Part shown: positions 1 to 9,261 of the stretch, in pieces | Layout of the letters: the number at the start of each line of letters is the position of its first letter | Numbering within the stretch: position 1 is the first letter of the stretch | NCBI GenBank assembly: GCA_025846845.1 | Contig: JAOYTL010000001.1 | Coordinates: 620,001 to 684,000, forward strand | Reading direction: 5' to 3' | DNA: 64,000 bases | Origin: Alloboseaceae bacterium BT-24-1 | Lineage (GTDB): Bacteria; Pseudomonadota; Alphaproteobacteria; Rhizobiales; Beijerinckiaceae | The notes under the pieces: model-generated | Databases searched by the model: none | Seen by the model: only the letters and a program-made list of their open reading frames with translations | What the model was told of the DNA's origin: nothing | Made by a program: the position numbers and the translations under genes

Positions 1-178
1 ACGCCAACGCCTGCCGCACCTGCTCTCCGGGCGTCGCGCCGCGGATGATACCGTTCGCAGGATCATGCGGTGCCGACTGGCCGGAGACGAAGACGAGGCC
101 CCCCGCCCGCGTGGCGAGGCTGAAGGGGCGTGGCGACCCAGCCTCCGGTTCGCCGAAGAATGTGATCTCTGACGTCAT
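1..178 (-). CDS. RidA/YjgF family protein, N-terminal part (runs off window)
   Basis: The first 59 codons of a gene that leaves the window at its 3' end. The reading frame from an ATG at 178 gives an N-terminus containing FSLATRAGGLVFVSGQ, the opening strand of the Rid (YjgF/YER057c/UK114) fold. Family members hydrolyse reactive enamine/imine intermediates, but many paralogues have other or unknown roles. The catalytic Arg lies in the missing part, so activity cannot be judged. The start is 2 nt after the mce stop codon, so the two genes are probably cotranscribed. The family call is moderately sure; the specific function is not known. Confidence 0.7.
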   Translation of the reverse strand, partial: MTSEITFFGEPEAGSPRPFSLATRAGGLVFVSGQSAPHDPANGIIRGATPGEQVRQALA

Positions 179-180
179 GC

Positions 181-585
181 TCAGGCCTGCTCCAGCTCGA
201 CGAGCGTACCGCAGAAGTCCTTGGGGTGGAGGAAGAGTACCGGCTTGCCATGCGCGCCGATGCGCGGCTCACCCGAGCCCAGTACGCGCGCGCCCTGCGC
301 CTTCAGCCGGTCGCGCGCGGCGAGGATATCATCGACCTCGTAGCAGATATGATGGATGCCGCCGTCGGCGTTGCGCTCGAGAAACCTGGCGATCGGCGAA
401 TCCGCGCCCATCGGCTCCAGCAGCTCGATCTTGGTGTTCGGCAATTCGACGAAGACCACGGTGACGCCATGCTCAGGCTGCGGCAGCGGCTGCGAGACGC
501 GAGCGCCGAGCGTATCGCGATAGAGCGCGGTCGAGGCGGCGAGGTCCTTCACCGCGATGGCGACGTGGTTGAGGCGTCCGATCAT
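181..585 (-). CDS. mce: methylmalonyl-CoA epimerase
   Basis: 134 aa, the usual length for a single-unit vicinal oxygen chelate (glyoxalase fold) epimerase that interconverts (2R)- and (2S)-methylmalonyl-CoA in propionyl-CoA metabolism. Supporting motifs are the N-terminal LNHVAIAVKDL with the first metal-ligand His, VFVELPNTKIELLEPMG in the middle, GGIHHICYEVDD with the second His, and FLHPKDFCGTLVELEQA at the C-terminus, which matches the family's PK(D/N)xxGxLVEL(E) end. It lies 47 nt downstream of rnj and 2 nt upstream of the RidA-like gene. The order nuoN-birA-rnj-mce is a conserved alphaproteobacterial arrangement, which supports the call. Confidence 0.95.
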   Translation of the reverse strand: MIGRLNHVAIAVKDLAASTALYRDTLGARVSQPLPQPEHGVTVVFVELPNTKIELLEPMGADSPIARFLERNADGGIHHICYEVDDILAARDRLKAQGARVLGSGEPRIGAHGKPVLFLHPKDFCGTLVELEQA

Positions 586-632
586 TCACAGGCTCCGTTC
601 GGTCTCGGCTGCAACGGGCGATATGCCCGATC

Positions 633-2303
633 CTACACCGCGATCACCAGCGCATTCACCAGCGGCTTCTTGCCCCACTCCTCATTGACGGCGCTGCGGA
701 CACCGCGTTCCAGCGCATTGCGCACCGCTTCCGGGTCGCGGCGCTTGGACTTGGGCATGCCCTCGATCAGATCCTCGACCGCATCGGCGACGATATCATC
801 GAAAGGGGTGCCGTCCTTGGCGGCAAGCGGCAGGCCGATCAGCGCGACCTCGGGATCGCCGGCGAGCTCGCCCTTCTCGTCGAGCGCGACCGCGATCGAG
901 ATCACGCCAGCGAAGGACAGCTTGCGGCGCTCGGGAATGGTACGGTCGAGCGCTCCAACCAGAAGCACGCCATCCTGGTAGAGCCGCCCGTGCTGGACCT
1001 CGGAGAGCTTGCGGGCTCCGTCCTCAGTGATCGCGACGACATCGCCATTACCGGCGCGCAGCACATGCTTGACGCCGAGGCTGCGGGCGAAGGTCGCGTG
1101 CTCGCTGAGGTGCAAGTCCTCGCCATGGGCCGGGATCGCGATCTTCGGCTTCAGCCAGCCATAGAGCCGCGCCATCTCCTCGCGACGGGGATGGCCTGAG
1201 ACGTGCACGAGATGGGTGCGGTCGGTGATGATCTCGATATCGTCGCGCGCGAGCTTGTTCAGGATGGTGCCGACCGCCTTCTCGTTCCCCGGGATGGTGC
1301 GCGAGGAAAAGATCACCCGGTCACCCGGAGACAGCGCGATCTCGGGATGGTCGTCGGCGGCGATGCGCGAGAGCGCCGCACGCGGCTCGCCCTGGCTGCC
1401 GGTCACCAGCGCGACGACCTTGTCGCGCGGCAGGTAGCCATAGGTGTCGACTCCACGGAAGGCCGGAATGCCGTCGAGGAAGCCGCATTCACGCGCAACG
1501 TCGATGACCCGGTCCATGGCACGGCCGACGACGACCACTTCGCGCTGATTGGCCATGGCAGCCTCGGCGACCGCGCGCAGGCGCGCCACGTTCGAGGCGA
1601 AAGTTGTGACGGCGACACGGTTCGGAGCGGAAGCGACCAGCTCCTTGAGCTTGGCGGCGACGTCGGCCTCGCTCGGGCTGATGCCGTCGCGCAGGACATT
1701 GGTCGAGTCGCAGACCAGCGCCAGCACGCCTTCCTCACCGAGCTCGCGCAGGCGCTTCTCGTCGGTCGGCAGGCCGACGCGCGGGGTCGGGTCGATCTTC
1801 CAGTCGCCGGTATGGACGACAAGGCCGGCGGGCGTGCGGATCGCGAGAGCATTCGATTCCGGGATCGAGTGGGCGACCGGCACGAACTCGATGTCGAAGG
1901 GGCCGAGCGTGAAGCGCCCGCCCTGGGCGACGATGTTCATCTCGACCTTGGGCGCGCCAGGCTCCGACAGGCGCCGCGTCGCCAGGAGGCCGGCGGCGAA
2001 ACGCGTGCACCAGACCGGCACGCGCAGCGAGGGCCAGAGTGCGGCGAGCGCGCCGATATGATCCTCATGGGCATGCGTGATGACGATGCCGAGCAGGTTG
2101 GCCCGATCCTGGATGATGTAGCCGAGGTCGGGCAGGACGATGTCGACGCCCGGCGCCTCCGGCCCGGCGAAGGAGAGCCCGCAGTCGACCAGGATCCATT
2201 TGCGCTTCTTCTCCGGCCCGAAGCCGTAGAGCGCGGCGTTCATGCCGATCTCGCCAAGGCCGCCGAGCGGAACGAAGACGAGCTGGTCGCTGGAACGGGT
2301 CAC
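633..2303 (-). CDS. rnj: ribonuclease J
   Basis: 556 aa beta-CASP metallo-beta-lactamase RNase with 5'-to-3' exonuclease and endonuclease activity in mRNA and rRNA maturation. The zinc-binding HxHxDH signature is visible as THAHEDHIGAL at about residues 76-86. Further metal-ligand motifs are VAHSIPESNA and VVHTGDWKID. The beta-CASP region includes VTGSQGEPRAALSRIA and the late HVSGHPRREE motif, followed by the C-terminal domain (ALIGLPLAAKDG onwards). Rhizobiales normally use RNase J. It follows birA after a 109-nt gap in which no gene was seen. Confidence 0.96.
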   Translation of the reverse strand: MTRSSDQLVFVPLGGLGEIGMNAALYGFGPEKKRKWILVDCGLSFAGPEAPGVDIVLPDLGYIIQDRANLLGIVITHAHEDHIGALAALWPSLRVPVWCTRFAAGLLATRRLSEPGAPKVEMNIVAQGGRFTLGPFDIEFVPVAHSIPESNALAIRTPAGLVVHTGDWKIDPTPRVGLPTDEKRLRELGEEGVLALVCDSTNVLRDGISPSEADVAAKLKELVASAPNRVAVTTFASNVARLRAVAEAAMANQREVVVVGRAMDRVIDVARECGFLDGIPAFRGVDTYGYLPRDKVVALVTGSQGEPRAALSRIAADDHPEIALSPGDRVIFSSRTIPGNEKAVGTILNKLARDDIEIITDRTHLVHVSGHPRREEMARLYGWLKPKIAIPAHGEDLHLSEHATFARSLGVKHVLRAGNGDVVAITEDGARKLSEVQHGRLYQDGVLLVGALDRTIPERRKLSFAGVISIAVALDEKGELAGDPEVALIGLPLAAKDGTPFDDIVADAVEDLIEGMPKSKRRDPEAVRNALERGVRSAVNEEWGKKPLVNALVIAV

Positions 2304-2412
2304 TGGTTATCCTGACTTCTATGCTGAGGCGGGCAAGGCGGGCGGCGGCAGGCGTAGCATGCCCTTCCACCCGCCTCCATAGCGGCAGGAGCGGGCAGGA
2401 CGAGGATACCCG

Positions 2413-3192
2413 TCACGCTGACGGCAGGCCCGAACTGGCCGGGCTACCGAAATAAAGATCTCCGGCGTCGATCAGGCGCCGGCCGGCCTCCGTCTCCAGT
2501 TCGAGCCGCCCGGACGCATCGAGGCCGAGGAAGCGGCCGGAGACCGGCCCCTCCGGCAATCGCATGGTGATCGTCTCACCGAGATAGGCGGCGCGCTCCA
2601 GCCAGGCCGCACGGGTCGGACCGAAACCACCCGGCAGGGACCAGGCCGAAAAACGCCGGTGCCAGGCATCGGAGAGGGCCGCCAGCAGGCGCTCAACGCT
2701 CGTCTCGGCGGCATGTGCGGAGAGACACGTCGCGGGATAGGGCGTTCCCTCCGGCGAGGAGGCGATGTTCACACCGAAGCCGATGACGACGTTGAATCGC
2801 CCTGCCCGGTTCTCGCCTTCGAGCAGTAAACCCGACGCCTTGGCGCCGCCGATCAGCAGGTCGTTGGGCCATTTCAGGGCGAGCGTCGGAGCTGAAAGTC
2901 CGGTCACGCTCGCTGCCGCATCGTGGAGGGCGAGCCCCGCGACAAAGCCGAGCTGCGGCGCGAGCGCCGGCTCGCAGGGCGCGACCAGGAGCAGGCTGGC
3001 GTAGAGATTGCCGGGCGGCGAGCCCCACTGCCGACCATGCCGACCACGGCCGGCATTCTGGCTTCTCGCTACAATCCAGAGCAGTCCCGGATCGCCGTCT
3101 CCCAGCGCTCGTCTCGCCTCCTCCATGGTGGAGGCGACCTCGTCGCGGACGATCAGGCGATAGCCGGCGGCTCGAGCGCCTTCGCCCAGCAC
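2413..3192 (-). CDS. birA: biotin--[acetyl-CoA-carboxylase] ligase
   Basis: 259 aa. It couples biotin to the carrier lysine of biotin-dependent carboxylases through biotinyl-AMP. Visible landmarks are SQNAGRGRHGRQWGSPPGNL (the GRGRxGRxW adenylate/biotin loop) and LALKWPNDLLIGGAKASG (the KWPND motif), plus GFGVNI and a small C-terminal SH3-like part around FLGLDASGRLELET. There is no N-terminal DNA-binding domain, so this is the monofunctional form and not an E. coli-type repressor. It follows nuoN after 8 nt, so it is probably the tail of the nuo transcript. Confidence 0.94.
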   Translation of the reverse strand: MLGEGARAAGYRLIVRDEVASTMEEARRALGDGDPGLLWIVARSQNAGRGRHGRQWGSPPGNLYASLLLVAPCEPALAPQLGFVAGLALHDAAASVTGLSAPTLALKWPNDLLIGGAKASGLLLEGENRAGRFNVVIGFGVNIASSPEGTPYPATCLSAHAAETSVERLLAALSDAWHRRFSAWSLPGGFGPTRAAWLERAAYLGETITMRLPEGPVSGRFLGLDASGRLELETEAGRRLIDAGDLYFGSPASSGLPSA

Positions 3193-3200
3193 CTAAGCGC

Positions 3201-4628
3201 TCAGAACAGCGACTTCGCCGCCGCAGCAGCGGAATCGAACAGCGGCGCCGGCATCAGGGACAGCACCAGCACGAACAGCGCCGAGATCAGCAGCACACCG
3301 CGCACACCCGCATCGCCCTTGTCGAAAGCCGGCTTGGCGTCGTCAAAATAGATCACCTTGACGATGCGCAGGTAGTAGTAGGCGCCGACGACGCTGGTGA
3401 CGACGCCGACGACGGCGAGCACGTAGAGCTTGGCTTCGATCGCGGCGAGGAAGACGTACCACTTCGCCCAGAAGCCGGCGAGCGGCGGGATGCCGGCGAG
3501 CGAGAACATCATCATCGACATCGCAAACGCCATCCAGCCATTGGTGCGGGACAGGCCGGCGAGCTCGCCGATGTCCTCGACCGGCTTGCCGTTGCGATTC
3601 ATCATCAGCACGCAAGCGAAGGCGGCGAGCGTGGTTGCGAGATAGATCGCCATATAGGTCATCACGCCCTGGACGCCGGCAGGCGTGCCGGCGGCAAGGC
3701 CGACCAGCGCGTAGCCCATGTTGGCGATCGAGGAATAGGCGAGCAGGCGCTTGATGTTGCTCTGGCCGATCGCGGCGAAGGCGCCGAGCGCCATCGAGGC
3801 GATCGACATGAAGACGATGATCTGCTGCCAGTCATGCAGCGCGCCCGGGAAGGCGCCGACGAAGATGCGCACGGTCATCGCCATCGCCGCCATCTTCGGC
3901 GCCGAGGCGAAGAAGGCGGCGACCGGGGTCGGCGCGCCCTCATAGACGTCCGGCGTCCACATATGGAAGGGCACCGCCGAGATCTTGAAGGCGACACCGG
4001 CGGCGACGAAGACGAGGCCGATGATCAGTCCGATGCCGGGATGCCCGCCCTTCACCGCCTCGGCGATGCCGGCATAGCTCACCGTGCCGGTGAAGCCGTA
4101 GACCATGGACGAGCCGTAGAGCAGCATGCCCGAGGAGAGCGCTCCGAGGACGAAGTACTTCAGGCCGGCTTCGGTCGAGCGCGGATTGTCGCGATCGAAG
4201 GCGGCGACGACGTACAGCGCGAGCGATTGCAGTTCCAAGCCAACGTAAAGCCCGATCAGGTCGTTGGCCGAGATCATCATCATCATGCCGATAGTGGCGA
4301 GGACGACGAGGATCGGGAACTCGAAGCGCATCGCGCCATCGCGGCGCAGGAAATCGGCCGAAAGCACGATCGCGGCCGCGGCGCCGATCAGCGTCAGCAC
4401 CTTCATGAAGCGGGCGAAGCCATCGGCGATGAAAGCGCCGTTGAAGGTGACGACCTTGCCCTCGCCGCGCAGGACGAGCACCAGCGCCAGCGCGAAAAGC
4501 GCGAGCGCCGCGATCTCGAGCGTGCGCGTCGAGCGCTCGCCCTGGATCGCGCCGTAGAGCACCATGGCGATGGCGCCGAGCGCCAGCACGATTTCCGGAA
4601 GCGCGGGGCCGAGAGCGGGCAAGGTCAT
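3201..4628 (-). CDS. nuoN: NADH-quinone oxidoreductase subunit N
   Basis: 475 aa polytopic inner-membrane protein, one of three antiporter-like proton-pumping subunits of complex I. The proton_antipo_M core is clear: DLIGLYVGLELQSLALYVV with the essential membrane Glu, then FKISAVPFHMWTPDVYEGAP with the Lys/His/Pro elements of the broken helix, then SNIKRLLAYSSIANMGYALVG. Length and motif order match alphaproteobacterial NuoN (ND2). It is the last nuo gene, 10 nt after nuoM and 8 nt before birA. Confidence 0.97.
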   Translation of the reverse strand: MTLPALGPALPEIVLALGAIAMVLYGAIQGERSTRTLEIAALALFALALVLVLRGEGKVVTFNGAFIADGFARFMKVLTLIGAAAAIVLSADFLRRDGAMRFEFPILVVLATIGMMMMISANDLIGLYVGLELQSLALYVVAAFDRDNPRSTEAGLKYFVLGALSSGMLLYGSSMVYGFTGTVSYAGIAEAVKGGHPGIGLIIGLVFVAAGVAFKISAVPFHMWTPDVYEGAPTPVAAFFASAPKMAAMAMTVRIFVGAFPGALHDWQQIIVFMSIASMALGAFAAIGQSNIKRLLAYSSIANMGYALVGLAAGTPAGVQGVMTYMAIYLATTLAAFACVLMMNRNGKPVEDIGELAGLSRTNGWMAFAMSMMMFSLAGIPPLAGFWAKWYVFLAAIEAKLYVLAVVGVVTSVVGAYYYLRIVKVIYFDDAKPAFDKGDAGVRGVLLISALFVLVLSLMPAPLFDSAAAAAKSLF

Positions 4629-4638
4629 CGGAGCAGCC

Positions 4639-6153
4639 TTACTGGACAGCCAGCATCGCCGTCTTTGCGGCGGTGATGGCGGCCTGATAGTTCTTGATGA
4701 GGGCTTCGGTCGGCGCCGCGAAGGCGTCGAGGATCGTCCCGGGGGCGATGCCGTACCAGATCGTCAGCAGGACGAGCGGCGCGAAGATCGCGATCTCGCG
4801 GGCGTTGAGGTCGGTGATGTCCTTGAGCTCAGGCTTCACCAATTCGCCGAAGACGACGCGGCGGTAGAGCCAGAGCGCATAGCCCGCTGACAGGATCACG
4901 CCGAAGGTCGCGATGAACGCCACCCAGGGATTGGCCTTGAAGGCGCCCATCAGTGTCAGGAACTCGCCCACGAAGCCGGCTGTACCCGGCAGGCCGACAT
5001 TGGCCATGGTGAAGATCATGAACACCACCGCATAGAGCGGCATCCGGTTGACCAGGCCGCCATAGGCGGCGATCTCGCGGGTGTGCATGCGGTCGTAGAT
5101 CACGCCGACGCAGAGGAAGAGCGCGCCCGAGACCAGGCCGTGGCTGACCATCTGGAACATCGCGCCCTGGATGCCCTGCGGCGTCAGGGTGAACAGGCCC
5201 ATGGTGACGAAGCCCATATGCGCCACTGAGGAGTAGGCGATCAGCTTCTTGATGTCCTCCTGCATCAGCGCCACCAGCGAAGTGTAGACGATGGCGATGA
5301 CGGAGAGCGCGTAGACCAGCGGCGCGAACATCGCCGAGGCATCCGGGAACATCGGGATCGAGAAGCGGATGAAGCCGTAGCCACCCATCTTCAGGAGGAT
5401 CGCCGCCAGGATGACGGAGCCGGCCGTCGGCGCCTCGACGTGGGCATCGGGCAGCCAGGTGTGGACCGGCCACATCGGCATCTTCACCGCGAAGGAGGCG
5501 AAGAAGGCGAGCCAGAGCCAAGGCTGCATCTGGACCGGGAATTTGTGGGTCAGCAGCGTCGGAATGTCGGTGGTGCCGGCGTTCCAGTACATCGCCATGA
5601 TGGCGAGCAGCATCAGCACCGAGCCGAGCAGCGTGTAGAGGAAGAACTTGTAGGAGGCGTAGACCCGGCGCTTGCCGCCCCAGATGCCGATGATCAGGAA
5701 CATCGGGATCAGACCGGCCTCGAACAGCAGATAGAACAGCACGAGGTCGAGCGCGACGAAGACGCCGATCATCAGCGCTTCGAGGATCAGGAACGCGATC
5801 ATGTATTCGCGCACCCGCTTCTCGACCGAGGTCCAGGACGCCAAGATGCAGAACGGCATCAGGAAGGCGGTCAGGACGACGAAGGGGAAGGAGAAGCCGT
5901 CGACGCCGAGCTTGAACTTGATGATGTCGGAAACCCAGGCGTGGCTCTCGACCATCTGGAAGCCGGGATTGGCCGAGTCGAAAAGGCTCCAAGCGTAGAG
6001 CGCAAGCACGAACGTCCCGATCGTGAAGAACAGGGCGGCCCAACGGGCGTTCGAATTGACCGAGGCCTCATCGCCGCGCAGCGTCAGGATGAACGCGGCG
6101 CCGACGAGCGGCAGGACGAGAAGACCGGTGAGGATACCGAAGCCGAACATCAT
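4639..6153 (-). CDS. nuoM: NADH-quinone oxidoreductase subunit M
   Basis: 504 aa multi-pass membrane subunit (ND4 homologue). The proton channel motifs are DLVLFYLLFEAGLIPMFLII with the conserved Glu, FAVKMPMWPVHTWLPDAHVE with the channel Lys and the HTWLPDAH broken-helix signature, and EDIKKLIAYSSVAHMGFVTM. The start MMFGFGILTGLL matches the family, and the gene begins 1 nt after the nuoL stop, so the two are translationally linked. Confidence 0.97.
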   Translation of the reverse strand: MMFGFGILTGLLVLPLVGAAFILTLRGDEASVNSNARWAALFFTIGTFVLALYAWSLFDSANPGFQMVESHAWVSDIIKFKLGVDGFSFPFVVLTAFLMPFCILASWTSVEKRVREYMIAFLILEALMIGVFVALDLVLFYLLFEAGLIPMFLIIGIWGGKRRVYASYKFFLYTLLGSVLMLLAIMAMYWNAGTTDIPTLLTHKFPVQMQPWLWLAFFASFAVKMPMWPVHTWLPDAHVEAPTAGSVILAAILLKMGGYGFIRFSIPMFPDASAMFAPLVYALSVIAIVYTSLVALMQEDIKKLIAYSSVAHMGFVTMGLFTLTPQGIQGAMFQMVSHGLVSGALFLCVGVIYDRMHTREIAAYGGLVNRMPLYAVVFMIFTMANVGLPGTAGFVGEFLTLMGAFKANPWVAFIATFGVILSAGYALWLYRRVVFGELVKPELKDITDLNAREIAIFAPLVLLTIWYGIAPGTILDAFAAPTEALIKNYQAAITAAKTAMLAVQ

Positions 6154-6154
6154 C

Positions 6155-8179
6155 TCACCCGCGGGCCATGAGGTACCAGGTCACCAGCCCGGCGACGCCG
6201 ATCAGCATGGCGAAGGCATAGTGGTAGACATAGCCGGTCTGCAGCCGCACGACCCGGTTGGTCACGTCGACGACCCGTGCAGAGACGCCGTCCGGTCCCA
6301 AGCCGTCGATGACGAGGCCGTCGCCCTTCTTCCAAAGGAAGCGGCCGAGCCACATCGCCGGCTTCACGAACAGGAAGTCGTAGATCTCGTCGAAGTACCA
6401 CTTGTTGAGCAGGAACTTGTAGAGCACCGGGTTGGCGGCGGCGAGCTTGCCGGGCACGTCCGGTCGCAGCACGTACATGTAGAGCGCCAGCAGGAAGCCG
6501 ACCAGCATCGCGACGAAGGGCGACCAGACCACCCATTTCGGCACTTCGTGCATGGCGTGCAGGATGTGGTTGTCCTTACCGGTGAACAGCGCCGTCTTCC
6601 AGAAGTGCTCGTAGTCGTGGCCGATGAAGGCCTCCTTGAAGACGTAACCCGCCGCGAGCGCACCGAGCGAGAGCACGGCGAGCGGGATCAGCATCGAGAG
6701 CGGGCTCTCATGCGGCTTGTGGTCGTGGTGACCATGGCCGTGATCGTCGTGGCCATGGGCATGGTCGTCGTGATGACCGTGAGCATGGCCGTCATGACCA
6801 TGCGCATCGTGGCCGTGACCAGCCCAGCGCGGCTTGCCCTCGAAGGTCATGAAATAGAGCCGCCAGGAGTAGAATGACGTCATCAACGCGGCGACGACCA
6901 GCAGCACGAAGGCATAGGAGCTGGCGAAGCCACCATGCGCGACCGAGGCATAGGCGCTCTCGATGATCGCATCCTTGGAGAAATAGCCGGCGAAGAGCGG
7001 GAAGCCGGTCAGCGCCAGCGTGCCGATCGTCATGGCGGCCGCGGTCCACGGTATGTGCTTCCTGAGGCCACCCATGTTCCGCATGTCCTGCTCGTGGTGC
7101 ATCGCGTGGATGACCGAGCCGGCGCCCAGGAACAGCAGCGCCTTGAAGAAGGCGTGGGTGAACAGATGGAAGATGCCGGCCGAGTAAGCGCCGACGCCCA
7201 TCGCCACGAACATGTAGCCGAGCTGGGAGCAGGTCGAATAGGCGATGACGCGCTTGATGTCGTTCTGCACCAGGCCGACGGTCGCGGCGAAGAAGGCGGT
7301 GGTGGCGCCGATGACGACGACGACGGTCAGCGCGACCGGCGCGTATTCGAAGATCGGCGACAGGCGCGCCACCATGAAGACGCCGGCGGTGACCATGGTC
7401 GCGGCATGGATCAGCGCCGAGACCGGGGTCGGGCCCTCCATCGCGTCAGGCAGCCAGGTGTGCAGCATGAACTGCGCCGACTTGCCCATGGCGCCCATGA
7501 ACAGCAGCAGGGCGGTGAGCGTCAGCGCGTTCCAGTCATAGCCGAGGAAGCGGAAGCTGCGCTCGGTGAGGCCGGCGATCTGCGGGAAGATGCTGTCGAA
7601 GGCGACCGAGCCCGTCAGCACGAAAACCAGGAAGATGCCGAGCAGGAAGCCGAAATCGCCGACACGGTTGACGACGAAGGCCTTGATCGCCGCGGCGTTG
7701 GCCGAAGGCTTCTGATACCAGAAGCCGATCAGGAGATAGGAGGCGAGACCGACGCCTTCCCAGCCGAAGAACATCTGCACCAGGTTGTCGGCCGTCACCA
7801 GCATCAGCATGGCGAAGGTGAACAGCGAGAGATAGGCGAAGAAGCGCGGCCGCGAGGGATCCTCGTGCATGTAGCCGATCGAATAGAGGTGCACGAGCGA
7901 GGAGACGGTGTTGACGACGACCAGCATGACCGCGGTCAGCGTGTCGATGCGGAAGGCCCAGTCGACCCGCAGATCCGCAGAGGCCAGCCAGGTCGCGACC
8001 TGGACGCGGGTGGTGCCGGAGCCGAAGCCGACCTGGAACAGGGCGATCCAGGACAGGACTGCCGAGACCATCAGCAGCGTGGTGGTGACGATCTCCGAGG
8101 CACGGGCGCCGATCAGCCGGCCAAAAATGCCGGCTATGAAGAAGCCGATCAGAGGGAGGAAGACAATCGCTTGATACAT
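6155..8179 (-). CDS. nuoL: NADH-quinone oxidoreductase subunit L, with a histidine-rich loop
   Basis: 674 aa ND5 homologue and the largest antiporter-like subunit, with a C-terminal part corresponding to the lateral helix. Conserved pieces are WEGVGLASYLLIGFWY, GKSAQFMLHTWLPDAMEGPT (about residues 232-251) and QNDIKRVIAYSTCSQLGYMF. Between transmembrane segments, at residues 455-490, sits a loop made almost only of His, Gly and Asp with 17 histidines in 36 residues. This is not part of the core family. The rest of the protein is complete, so it should be functional. Confidence 0.97.
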   Translation of the reverse strand: MYQAIVFLPLIGFFIAGIFGRLIGARASEIVTTTLLMVSAVLSWIALFQVGFGSGTTRVQVATWLASADLRVDWAFRIDTLTAVMLVVVNTVSSLVHLYSIGYMHEDPSRPRFFAYLSLFTFAMLMLVTADNLVQMFFGWEGVGLASYLLIGFWYQKPSANAAAIKAFVVNRVGDFGFLLGIFLVFVLTGSVAFDSIFPQIAGLTERSFRFLGYDWNALTLTALLLFMGAMGKSAQFMLHTWLPDAMEGPTPVSALIHAATMVTAGVFMVARLSPIFEYAPVALTVVVVIGATTAFFAATVGLVQNDIKRVIAYSTCSQLGYMFVAMGVGAYSAGIFHLFTHAFFKALLFLGAGSVIHAMHHEQDMRNMGGLRKHIPWTAAAMTIGTLALTGFPLFAGYFSKDAIIESAYASVAHGGFASSYAFVLLVVAALMTSFYSWRLYFMTFEGKPRWAGHGHDAHGHDGHAHGHHDDHAHGHDDHGHGHHDHKPHESPLSMLIPLAVLSLGALAAGYVFKEAFIGHDYEHFWKTALFTGKDNHILHAMHEVPKWVVWSPFVAMLVGFLLALYMYVLRPDVPGKLAAANPVLYKFLLNKWYFDEIYDFLFVKPAMWLGRFLWKKGDGLVIDGLGPDGVSARVVDVTNRVVRLQTGYVYHYAFAMLIGVAGLVTWYLMARG

Positions 8180-8205
8180 GGCAGGTTACGGGCGCGTTGC
8201 CGCGC

Positions 8206-8511
8206 TCAGCCTTTCATCATGTTGATGTCTTCCACCGCGATCGTGCCGCGGTTGCGGAAGTAGACGACGAGAATGGCGAGCCCGATCGCGGCCTCGGCGG
8301 CGGCGACGGTCAGCACCAGCAGCGCGAAGACCTGTCCGACGATGTCGTTCAGGAAGCTGGAGAAGGCCACGAAGTTGATATTGACCGAGAGCAGGATGAG
8401 CTCGATCGACATCAGGATGACGATGACGTTCTTGCGGTTGATGAAGATGCCGAGCACGCCGAGCGTGAACAGGATCGCGCCGACCGCGAGATAGTGTCCG
8501 AGCCCGATCAT
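8206..8511 (-). CDS. nuoK: NADH-quinone oxidoreductase subunit K
   Basis: 101 aa with three transmembrane helices; ND4L homologue of the complex I membrane arm. Both functional acidic residues are visible, in VILMSIELILLSVN (second helix) and in AAAEAAIGLAILVV (third helix; family consensus AAEAAIGLA). The ATG at 8511 overlaps the nuoJ stop by one base (TGATG), indicating translational coupling. A GTG three bases upstream is a less likely alternative. Confidence 0.96.
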   Translation of the reverse strand: MIGLGHYLAVGAILFTLGVLGIFINRKNVIVILMSIELILLSVNINFVAFSSFLNDIVGQVFALLVLTVAAAEAAIGLAILVVYFRNRGTIAVEDINMMKG

Positions 8512-9134
8512 CACGCCATCTCCTCGGGAACGCCGGCGCGCGACGGCACCTGCTTCACATCCATCGCCGCCGCCTTGGTGCGGGCGTTCTGGGTCGGGAT
8601 ATCCTGGCGCTTGATGCCCTTCCGGTCGCGCAGCGTCAGTACGATCGCACCGATCATCGCGACGAGCAGCACGAGCCCGGCCGCCTGGAAGTAGTAGACG
8701 TACTTGGTATAGAGCACCTGCCCCAGCGCCGCGGTGTTGGTGACGCCGGCGGGGATCGCCGCGACCGGCGCCCGCGCGATCTGCGGATCGATCACCCAGG
8801 CGCCGACGACCAGCAGCAGCTCGACCGCGAAGATCAGGCCGATCAGGCCGCCGATCGGCAGGTATTGCAGGAAGCCCTGGCGCAGCTCGGCGAAGTCGAC
8901 GTCGAGCATCATCACCACGAAGAGGAAGAGCACGGCGACGGCGCCGACATAGACGACGATCAGGAGCATCGCCAGGAACTCGGCCCCGAGCAGCAGGAAC
9001 AGGCCCGCCGCATTGACGAAGGCGAGGATCAGGAACAACACCGAATGGACCGGGTTGCGCGCCGAAATCACCATCAGCGCCGAAGCGATGGTGACGCCTG
9101 AGAAGAGATAGAAGAAAGCCGCTGCGGCATTCAT
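8511..9134 (-). CDS. nuoJ: NADH-quinone oxidoreductase subunit J
   Basis: 207 aa, ND6 homologue with five predicted membrane helices in the first 165 residues. The pi-bulge helix region is seen as FLAMLLIVVYVGAVAVLFLFVVMMLD, read here as two adjoining pieces (LLIVVYVGAVAVLFLF and VVMMLDVD), which is diagnostic of NuoJ. A hydrophilic tail of about 35 residues follows the last helix (IVLTLRDRKG). The gap to nuoI is 127 nt, the longest between subunit genes apart from those holding inserted genes, and no ORF was recognised in it. Confidence 0.96.
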   Translation of the reverse strand: MNAAAAFFYLFSGVTIASALMVISARNPVHSVLFLILAFVNAAGLFLLLGAEFLAMLLIVVYVGAVAVLFLFVVMMLDVDFAELRQGFLQYLPIGGLIGLIFAVELLLVVGAWVIDPQIARAPVAAIPAGVTNTAALGQVLYTKYVYYFQAAGLVLLVAMIGAIVLTLRDRKGIKRQDIPTQNARTKAAAMDVKQVPSRAGVPEEMA

Positions 9135-9261
9135 CTCGCCAGCCTTTCCGCCCTTGCGGGCGGCCCTCGTTTCATCACGCGGCGGATTGAGACCCGCCGC
9201 AGTTTGGAGCGTCTATAGTCAGGCCCGCCTAGCGCGACAACCGCGCGACGGGCCTCCGTCC

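Noticed and set aside
6935..8263. A 442-codon plus-strand open frame opposite nuoL and nuoK
   Set aside because: It is an antisense shadow of GC-rich coding DNA: Asp/Arg/Glu/His-rich, without domains, and covered by clearly conserved nuo genes.
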